DNA of 48,811 nucleotides from Daejeonella sp. (GTDB lineage: Bacteria; Bacteroidota; Bacteroidia; Sphingobacteriales; Sphingobacteriaceae). Under the pieces are notes generated by a model, which made no database searches, was not told the origin of the DNA, and saw only the letters and a list, made by a program, of their open reading frames with translations. The DNA is taken from assembly GCF_030684675.1 (NCBI RefSeq), contig NZ_JAUXXZ010000040.1, forward strand, positions 1-48,811, in the 5' to 3' direction. Both the position numbers and the translations under genes were made by a program. Of this stretch, positions 43,139 through 48,811 are shown one piece after another (position 1 is the stretch's first letter; every line of letters starts with the position of its first letter).

Positions 43139-44470
43139 TTATAAAGAAGGAACAATACTCTCCAGTATCTCTAATCCTTCATCAATATGTTTCTCTTCAA
43201 TAATCAGAGCAGGTCTGAATCTTATCGACTTTTCACCACAACCAAGAAACATTACATTCTTTTTCATTCCTGCTGTGATGAACCTGTCACGCATACCCTT
43301 ATTCTGAAAATCAAATGCAGTAAGTAAACCCCGGCCTCTGACATTAGATATTTTATCATGCTTTTCGGAGATCTTACGCAGACGTTCCTGTAAGTAGTTG
43401 CCGGTGATGCTGGCATTACTCAGTAAATTATCTTCTTCAATGATTTCAAGAATGCGCGTAGACCTGACCATGTCCACCAGATTACCGCCCCAGGTTGAAT
43501 TAATCCGGGAGGGTACTCTGAATACATTGGTCTCAATTTCATCAACTTTATTTCCAACCAGAATTCCGCAGACCTGCATTTTCTTGCCAAATGCTATGAT
43601 ATCAGGACGAGCCTTTACCCCAAAATGCTCATGTGTCCAGAATTTACCCGAGAGACCTACACCTGTTTGAACTTCATCATAGATTAAAAAGCAATCGTTT
43701 TCATCCGAAATTAGTCTTAATTGCTCAAGAAACTCCTGACGAACATGATTGTCACCACCTTCTGATTGAATAGGTTCGATGATAATGGCACAGATATCAT
43801 CCTTGTTGTCAATAAAAGCCTGCCGAATCTGAGCCAGAGAAAGGGCTTCTCTTTTCTTCAGATCTCCATAGCCCTCATCTGTAAACGGAAAATGAATAGA
43901 TGGAACACTCACCCTTGGCCAATCAAAATGGGCAAACCATTTAGTTTTATCCGGAATTGTATTGGTTAAACTCATCGTATAACCGGTTCGGCCATGAAAT
44001 GCCTTTTCAAAATGAAGCACCTTATGTCCACGTTCCCTGGTATAGCCCTTCTGGAAATTTTTCTGAACTTTCCAGTCCATAGCTACCTTAAGAGCATTCT
44101 CTATCGCAAGTCCGCCACCCGCGATAAAAAAAGCATGGGGCAGGTAATCCGGAATGCCAACCCGGGAGAAAGTTTTAACAAACTGAGCGTATTGGGTGGT
44201 ATAGATATCTGAGTTGGAAGGATTGGTTAATGCAGCCAGCATCAGATTTTTTTTAAACTCTTCATCATTTACCATTTTGGGATGATTGTAGCCCAAAGGA
44301 ACTGATGCGAAACAGGTAAAAAAATCTAATAGTGTACGCTCATATTTTGTGTCATAGATATAAACACCATTGCTTTTTTCCATGTCGAAAGTAAGGTCGT
44401 AACCATCGGCGAGGATATGTTTGCTGAGTGTTTCCTGAACTTTTTCTGGTGAAACTGATAGTTTATACAT
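43139..44470 (-). CDS. lat: L-lysine 6-transaminase
   Basis: A class III PLP-dependent aminotransferase that moves the epsilon-amino group of lysine to 2-oxoglutarate, starting lysine catabolism via aminoadipate semialdehyde. The cofactor Asp is in IYDEVQTGVG (about 263-272) and the PLP lysine is one of K296/K297 in AFGKKMQVCG. FFIAGGGLAIENALK and EPIQSEGGDNH agree with lysine 6-transaminase rather than ornithine or GABA enzymes. The 443-residue length matches. A well-formed promoter with a palindrome in its spacer lies upstream; a strong terminator follows. Confidence 0.9.
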   Translation of the reverse strand: MYKLSVSPEKVQETLSKHILADGYDLTFDMEKSNGVYIYDTKYERTLLDFFTCFASVPLGYNHPKMVNDEEFKKNLMLAALTNPSNSDIYTTQYAQFVKTFSRVGIPDYLPHAFFIAGGGLAIENALKVAMDWKVQKNFQKGYTRERGHKVLHFEKAFHGRTGYTMSLTNTIPDKTKWFAHFDWPRVSVPSIHFPFTDEGYGDLKKREALSLAQIRQAFIDNKDDICAIIIEPIQSEGGDNHVRQEFLEQLRLISDENDCFLIYDEVQTGVGLSGKFWTHEHFGVKARPDIIAFGKKMQVCGILVGNKVDEIETNVFRVPSRINSTWGGNLVDMVRSTRILEIIEEDNLLSNASITGNYLQERLRKISEKHDKISNVRGRGLLTAFDFQNKGMRDRFITAGMKKNVMFLGCGEKSIRFRPALIIEEKHIDEGLEILESIVPSL

Positions 44471-44487
44471 ATTGGTTAGGATATACT

Positions 44488-44519
44488 CAAAATTACTGAA
44501 ATGCGCTCAAATGAGCAAA
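44488..44519 (-). promoter_or_regulatory. lat promoter with palindromic spacer
   Basis: On the minus strand TTTG (44516-44519), a 20-nt spacer and TAATTTTG (44488-44495) match the Bacteroidota consensus. The spacer contains the inverted repeat GCTCA-TT-TGAGC (44505-44516), a possible operator. A second box TAAATTTG (44516-44523) overlaps the -33. Confidence 0.6.
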
Positions 44520-44661
44520 TTTAGGGGTTTTGCAAAGTTTTTTTCGAAAAATAGGTTTAAAACGTTTAAAGCTATTTTTTCAACTGATGTTTTTTTCAGT
44601 AACTGTTTTGACCCTGAAAAATCGATACAAATAGTAGAGGATTCTGCCTGAAATTGGACAA

Positions 44662-45549
44662 TCAGAATTTAAATCTGTCTGCCATTCCCAGTACCCCGGT
44701 AATTCCTCCGGTATGTACCGCAAGTATCCGCGATTCCCTTACAAAATAATCTTTTGAGATCAGATCATAGATCGAATAAAGCAATTTTCCGGTATAGACA
44801 GGATCAATCAGAATGCCGGTAGAACTAGTAAAATCTTTAATAAAGTTCAACAGTTCATCACTCGTTTTCGCATATCCTCCAAAGTGATATTCTGAGTGAA
44901 ATTCAAAGGAAGCTCCATTACTGAGGTTCTCAATCTCTTGTTTCAGGAAATCTGATCCTTTCAGGACAGGAATGACATGCATTTTTGTTGCCATTGACTT
45001 TCTGTTTATACCTGAAAGAATGCCGGCAGCGGTAGTGCCGGTTCCGGCAGCGCAAAAGAGATGGTCATAGGGTTCAGTAAGTTCATCAATCAGTTCTGAA
45101 CAGCCTGTTGCGGCAAAAGGTCCTGATCCGCCTTCATCAATAAAAAAGGCTTCCGGATCATTATTGAAGTGCTTTTTAAACAGGGCGGGCTTATCGCGGT
45201 AACTTTCACGATCTTCAAAGATCAAATGCATTCCGAAAAGTCTGCATAACAAAAGAGTCTCATTTTCGACATTTTCGCCACGGACTATTCCTGTACAGCT
45301 AAAGCCAAATTTTGCGGCAGCGCAGGCGGCAGCAAGCAGATGGTTCGAATGGGCTCCGCCAAAGGTTACCAGATGCTTTTTCTGCAGTTTTTTGGCCTCC
45401 AGAAGGATGTATTTAAGCTTGCGCCATTTATTTCCAGAGATGAAGGGATGAATCATGTCATCCCTTTTTATGAATAGCTGAACTCCCTTTGAGCTGAAGA
45501 GCGGGTTAAATATTTCTTCAATCGGACTGTATATTGGAAGATCGATCAT
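44662..45549 (-). CDS. PLP-dependent D-cysteine desulfhydrase/ACC deaminase family enzyme
   Basis: A 295-residue fold-type II PLP enzyme. The PLP lysine is K41 in SGNKWRKLKYILLEA, and FGGAHSNHLLAAA and CAAGTGTTAAGIL form the cofactor phosphate pocket. The family covers 1-aminocyclopropane-1-carboxylate deaminases and D-cysteine desulfhydrases; in non-plant-associated bacteria the latter activity is more usual, but the sequence alone does not decide. It is 15 nt downstream of the DUF6588 gene, so co-transcription is likely, without an obvious functional link. Confidence 0.85.
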   Translation of the reverse strand: MIDLPIYSPIEEIFNPLFSSKGVQLFIKRDDMIHPFISGNKWRKLKYILLEAKKLQKKHLVTFGGAHSNHLLAAACAAAKFGFSCTGIVRGENVENETLLLCRLFGMHLIFEDRESYRDKPALFKKHFNNDPEAFFIDEGGSGPFAATGCSELIDELTEPYDHLFCAAGTGTTAAGILSGINRKSMATKMHVIPVLKGSDFLKQEIENLSNGASFEFHSEYHFGGYAKTSDELLNFIKDFTSSTGILIDPVYTGKLLYSIYDLISKDYFVRESRILAVHTGGITGVLGMADRFKF

Positions 45550-45564
45550 CAGGGATTTTTGAAT

Positions 45565-46638
45565 CTATTTTCCCAGGCCAAATCCAAGACCCCCATTGAA
45601 TGAATTATATTCAGCCATACTGTATGAACCGTAAATCCTGAAAAAGGCAAGATTTAACTGAAAACCAATATTCGTCCGGAATCCACTGATATCAGTTTGC
45701 TTAATATTTATAGGGTCAGTAAACACAGTATAGGTTCTCTGTCCCAGTGGGGTTACTCCATTAATTATTGGGTAATTGCCTTTCATCCCCGCATCGGTCT
45801 TTGCAGAATTATGACCCACACTTATAAATGGGGTAAAGAGCAGGATTCTTTTTGAAAAAATTAATTCAGTATTGATGCCTGAGAATTTGGCTTCTACCCT
45901 TTGGTTTGAGAAATTACTGGGTTGAGTTGCTGAAGATGGTATAGCATTCGCAGGTGCCGGTACGTTTAGTGGCACCTCATAAGTGAATTGTGTGTAACCT
46001 GCAGCCAGAGCAATATCTAATGGAAGAATTTTATCAGCCATGCCTGAAATTAAGGGAATCAGCTCAACTTTTAGGCCTCCTCCAAACATTCCGATAGATC
46101 CAAAATCGCTGCCAAGCTTAACTGTAGGCATCGCTCTGACACTTAATTCAATGCCTCTGGATAAGCCGATAGTACCTTGCAGTTGTGGTGCTGGAATCAG
46201 TCCCACACCTGTACCTCCCGGTAATGTAAATGATTCTAATGCCTGATTATTATTATCATAAACGGTTAATTGGGTAGTATTATTCGTGGAACCGGATAGT
46301 GTCGGACTTATTGTTTGTGCCGGATTAGTTGGTCTTACATTATTAGATAAACCAATTTTGGTCACGTCAAAACTCTCATCAGGTTGCGGGACTACAGCAC
46401 CTGTTATCCCAAAGCGAAGATCAAACCTCAAAAGGTTTTTAGAGTGTGCTGTATTATTCCATCCGGAGTTTAATCCTACACCTAAGCCTTTAAAAAGAGG
46501 CTTTAAGTAGGCTTGAGCTAATTTGGTAGCATCCGCAGGACTCGATTTTATGAGACCAGATACATCACTCTGAGAGTATGCAAGGATGGGGAGGGCCAGG
46601 AATAAGCCAATAAAAATAAAGCGGAAGTAATTTTTCAT
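45565..46638 (-). CDS. DUF6588 family outer-membrane protein
   Basis: A 357-residue protein with a signal peptide (1-22, ending AYSQ). SGLIKSSPADATKLAQAYLKP and LGVGLNSGWNNTAHSKNLLRF (in part) are followed by repeated amphipathic strands (ELSVRAMPTVKLGSDFGSIG, GLKVELIPLI, FNLAFFRIYGSYSMAEYN-like end), matching the DUF6588 barrel family of Bacteroidota. A Thr/Asn-rich loop at 100-145 is probably surface exposed. The function is unknown. TAACTTTA about 30 nt upstream of the start is a weak -7 candidate. It is the first gene of a two-gene unit. Confidence 0.8.
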   Translation of the reverse strand: MKNYFRFIFIGLFLALPILAYSQSDVSGLIKSSPADATKLAQAYLKPLFKGLGVGLNSGWNNTAHSKNLLRFDLRFGITGAVVPQPDESFDVTKIGLSNNVRPTNPAQTISPTLSGSTNNTTQLTVYDNNNQALESFTLPGGTGVGLIPAPQLQGTIGLSRGIELSVRAMPTVKLGSDFGSIGMFGGGLKVELIPLISGMADKILPLDIALAAGYTQFTYEVPLNVPAPANAIPSSATQPSNFSNQRVEAKFSGINTELIFSKRILLFTPFISVGHNSAKTDAGMKGNYPIINGVTPLGQRTYTVFTDPINIKQTDISGFRTNIGFQLNLAFFRIYGSYSMAEYNSFNGGLGFGLGK

Positions 46639-46783
46639 AAGCAGGATATTTGTCTTTTCGATATAAAGTTAAGGTCTTTTGTTTAAAGCTGGTCTTAAAT
46701 AGATGTTAATTCAGGATTTAACGAAAAATTAAATACCTGGGAATATGGATGAAGGTTTATGCCGCGTTTTCCCTCCAAAGATT

Positions 46784-46791
46784 TAATTTTG
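46784..46791 (+). promoter_or_regulatory. Putative rluD-like -7 promoter box
   Basis: TAATTTTG fits TANNTTTG and ends 4 nt before the ATG, so the mRNA would be leaderless or nearly so. No TTTG is found at the expected distance. Confidence 0.4.
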
Positions 46792-46795
46792 CAGC

Positions 46796-47815
46796 ATGAT
46801 AGAGGATAATCAGGAATTAGAGGAGCAGGACCTGTATGAACACCTGCGAATCGTTGTGGATAAAGGTCAGTCATTATTGAGACTGGATAAATTCCTGATT
46901 ATTCGTACCGAGAATACCTCCCGCAACCGGATTCAGAATGCCATTGATGCCGGGAATGTTTTAGTGAATGAGAAAGTTGTAAAGGCTAGCTATAAGGTGA
47001 AGCCGCTCGATGTCATTTCAATGGTTTTGCCGCATCCGCCCCGCGATACCGAAGTTTACCCTGAAAATATCCCGATAGACATCATTTATGAAGATGATGA
47101 CGTCATTATGGTCAATAAGGCTGCCGGAATGGTTGTTCATCCCGGTTTCAATAATTATACAGGTACTCTGGTTAACGCGCTCGTGTATCATGCTCAGCAA
47201 TTACCACAAATGCCTGGAAATGAAGGAAGGCCAGGTTTGGTGCATCGGATCGATAAAGATACCTCAGGCCTTTTGCTGGTAAGCAAAAACGAATGGGCGA
47301 TCACTTTTCTTGCCAAACAGTTCTTTGATCATAGCATCACCCGCAAATACCTTGCTCTTGTATGGGGAGACCTGGCCGAAGCCGGGACAATTAAGGGTTA
47401 TATCGGTCGGAGTGTCAAAGACCGGAAAGTGATGGCGGTGTATGATGATGAAGAAAAGGGAAAATGGTCGGTTACCCATTATAAAGTTCTGGAGCGATTC
47501 AATTATGTTACACTCATAGAATGCGAACTGGAAACTGGTCGGACCCATCAGATCAGAGCGCATATGAAACATATCGGTCATCCATTATTTAATGACAGCG
47601 CCTATGGCGGCGACCGGATTTTAAAGGGTACTATTTTTAATAAATACCGGCAGTTTGTTGAAAATTGCTTTGAGTTAATGCCCAGACAGGCTCTGCATGC
47701 TAAGTCTTTAGGTTTTATTCATCCTACTACCCGAAAATTTGTTCACTTTGAAACAGAACTACCTGCTGATTTTAGTGCAGTGCTTGAGAAGTGGCGTAAC
47801 TACATTAAGGAATAA
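46796..47815 (+). CDS. RluA/RluD family 23S rRNA pseudouridine synthase
   Basis: A 339-residue enzyme that isomerises uridines in 23S rRNA. It has an N-terminal S4 RNA-binding domain (LRLDKFLIIRTENTSRNRIQ, about 26-90) and a pseudouridine synthase domain with the catalytic Asp in HRIDKDTSGLLLVSKN, preceded by VNKAAGMVVHPG and followed by ETGRTHQIRAHMKHIGHP. The architecture fits RluD (three uridines of helix 69), though RluC/RluA-like specificity cannot be excluded. The next gene begins 2 nt after its stop. Confidence 0.9.
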   Translation: MIEDNQELEEQDLYEHLRIVVDKGQSLLRLDKFLIIRTENTSRNRIQNAIDAGNVLVNEKVVKASYKVKPLDVISMVLPHPPRDTEVYPENIPIDIIYEDDDVIMVNKAAGMVVHPGFNNYTGTLVNALVYHAQQLPQMPGNEGRPGLVHRIDKDTSGLLLVSKNEWAITFLAKQFFDHSITRKYLALVWGDLAEAGTIKGYIGRSVKDRKVMAVYDDEEKGKWSVTHYKVLERFNYVTLIECELETGRTHQIRAHMKHIGHPLFNDSAYGGDRILKGTIFNKYRQFVENCFELMPRQALHAKSLGFIHPTTRKFVHFETELPADFSAVLEKWRNYIKE

Positions 47816-47817
47816 AT

Positions 47818-48657
47818 ATGAGTGTCGAGTATATTAATTTTAACGGAAGTATTCTTCCTGCTGATCAACTGATATTTAAAGCAAACAATCGTGGTTTTCG
47901 CTATGGGGATGGGCTTTTTGAATCTATGCGCTATATAAAAGGGAAATTGAAGTTCCCCGAAATGCATATTGACCGTATTCAAAAGGGTATGAAACTGCTC
48001 AGGTTTGATAATTGTTCTTTAATTGACACCTGGTTTATCCGTGAGAAGGTTGAGGAACTGGTAAGAAGAAACAGGACGGGTGCTGATGCAAGGATCAGAT
48101 TAACAGTTTTTCGTGATTCAGAGGGTTTATACAGCCCTGTTTCGAATAAATTTGGCTATGTTCTTGAAATTCAGAAATTGGATGAAAGTCAGTATGTTCT
48201 GAATAAGAAGGGGCTCATCATTGATGTATATGATGAAATTCCAAAACCCCTTAACGCACTTTCTAACCTGAAGACCTGTAATGCGATGATTTATGTGCTG
48301 GCTGGTATTTACAAAAACCAGAATGCACTTGATGAGGTACTTATCCTGAATCACCATGGTTTTCTTTGTGAATCCATGAGTAGTAATGTGTTTGTTGTTT
48401 ACGACAGAAAATTATACACACCTGCCCTGAATGAAGGTTGTATAGCAGGAGTAATGCGGCAGGTGGTAATGCGGCTTGCAAAGGAGAATGATATTGAGCT
48501 GGTTGAGGCACAGATCAATCCAGATATTTTGAATGAAGCTGATGAGGTATTTTTAACCAATGCAGGAAAGGGCATTCAGTGGGTAATGGGATATAATAGC
48601 AAGCGGTATTTTAATGAAGTATCAAGGTTCCTAAGTGAGAAGTTGAATTTGGTTTGA
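47818..48657 (+). CDS. Class IV PLP aminotransferase (possible aminodeoxychorismate lyase)
   Basis: A 279-residue fold-type IV enzyme. The PLP lysine is K152 in LSNLKTCNAMIYVLA; RYGDGLFESMRY near 28-39 and CESMSSNVFVVYD are family motifs, and ADEVFLTNAGKGIQWV resembles the EVFLTNS stretch of PabC rather than the branched-chain aminotransferases. PabC would release p-aminobenzoate from the product of pabB (35724-37004). D-amino acid or branched-chain aminotransferase remain possible. It starts 2 nt after the rluD-like stop, so the two share a transcript. Confidence 0.82.
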   Translation: MSVEYINFNGSILPADQLIFKANNRGFRYGDGLFESMRYIKGKLKFPEMHIDRIQKGMKLLRFDNCSLIDTWFIREKVEELVRRNRTGADARIRLTVFRDSEGLYSPVSNKFGYVLEIQKLDESQYVLNKKGLIIDVYDEIPKPLNALSNLKTCNAMIYVLAGIYKNQNALDEVLILNHHGFLCESMSSNVFVVYDRKLYTPALNEGCIAGVMRQVVMRLAKENDIELVEAQINPDILNEADEVFLTNAGKGIQWVMGYNSKRYFNEVSRFLSEKLNLV

Positions 48658-48660
48658 CGG

Positions 48661-48811
48661 GAATAGGGACCCGATAGCTATCCTATCGTGTGGACACATT
48701 TCTGTGTCGTTATGCTTAGGCATCCAGTATCCCCCGCCGGCGGGGGAATTAAAGGGGGTGGAACCTCCCCGTAGCCCCTCCAAAGGGGCACAGCATAGCG
48801 CCTAAATCCCT
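48661..48811. repeat. Cluster of short palindromic intergenic repeats
   Basis: This non-coding end of the window holds four inverted repeats in a row: CGATAG/CTATCG (48672-48688), GACACA/TGTGTC (48693-48708), an 18-bp perfect palindrome around CCGCCGGCGG (48730-48747), and GCCCCT/AGGGGC with a 4-nt loop (48774-48789). Base composition is sharply more GC-rich than the neighbouring genes. The CCGAT-N-GCTATC motif is shared with 22372. It looks like a mosaic of REP-like elements and is cut off by the window end. Confidence 0.7.

Noticed and set aside
48661-48811. CRISPR-like repeat array at the end of the window
   Set aside because: The repeats are different palindromes rather than one direct repeat with regular spacers.
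1-48811. tRNA, rRNA, riboswitch, prophage or transposase genes
   Set aside because: I looked through the intergenic gaps on both strands and saw no cloverleaf ending in CCA, no rRNA-like sequence, no known riboswitch core and no recombinase or phage motifs. A covariance-model search would be decisive for small RNAs.

Overview
The window is chromosomal DNA of a Bacteroidota bacterium, most likely of the Sphingobacteriales (Pedobacter/Mucilaginibacter-like). The evidence is: many TANNTTTG -7 boxes, some with TTTG or TTTC about 19-20 bp upstream, which is the Bacteroidota sigma-A pattern; lineage-typical families (DUF4783, DUF4294, DUF6588, HU-CCDC81/SPOR, Bacteroidota-type TonB); a bacillithiol gene (bshB1); and a near absence of Shine-Dalgarno sequences. 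The order placement is inferred from family recollection and was not computed. I see no tRNA, rRNA, CRISPR array, phage gene or transposase. No stretch over 300 bp lacks a gene; the longest gaps are 8664-8949 and 29401-29662, both divergent promoter regions.

Layout. 1-3926: guaA, a periplasmic-binding-protein-like lipoprotein and an RsmB-type rRNA methyltransferase, overlapping on the + strand. 3927-4035: a nested palindromic repeat. 4055-10368: membrane transport (marC, a CAT-type permease, hppA sodium/proton pyrophosphatase, and a divergent second permease). 10528-20590: a long leftward cluster that looks like one envelope-spanning machine. In transcription order it holds a 1010-residue TPR protein, a small outer-membrane barrel, an HU-CCDC81/SPOR protein, ExbB/TolQ, ExbD/TolR, a TonB/TolA-like protein and folC, then a second tonB. 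20746-22229: pyrR-pyrB. 22455-25339: rpsA and cmk. 25442-29400: arfB, lpxR-like and lon.

29663-32793: a small TPR protein, a small unknown membrane protein, an unknown lipoprotein and gpmI. 32873-35713: DUF4783, nadC, plsY and an M48 lipoprotein protease. 35724-41127: a leftward run of pabB, purA, fur and rel. 41243-43079: DUF4294, glutathione peroxidase and bshB1 with 4-nt overlaps. 43139-46638: lysine 6-aminotransferase, a D-cysteine desulfhydrase-like enzyme and a DUF6588 protein. 46796-48657: rluD-type pseudouridine synthase and a class IV aminotransferase (possibly pabC). 48661-48811: a second palindromic repeat cluster.

Most of the window is housekeeping: nucleotides (guaA, purA, pyrR, pyrB, cmk), folate (folC, pabB, perhaps pabC), translation and its quality control (rpsA, rsmB-like, rluD, arfB), stress (rel, lon, fur, gpx/bshB1) and phospholipid/NAD synthesis. 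The best candidate for a poorly described system is the TPR-barrel-HU/SPOR-ExbB-ExbD-TonB cluster. Other points worth checking are a sigma-54-like promoter ahead of lon, an rpsA leader with a Shine-Dalgarno sequence and a hairpin, a tonB reading frame whose conserved N-terminus has no normal start codon, and -7 boxes lying only a few bases from start codons.
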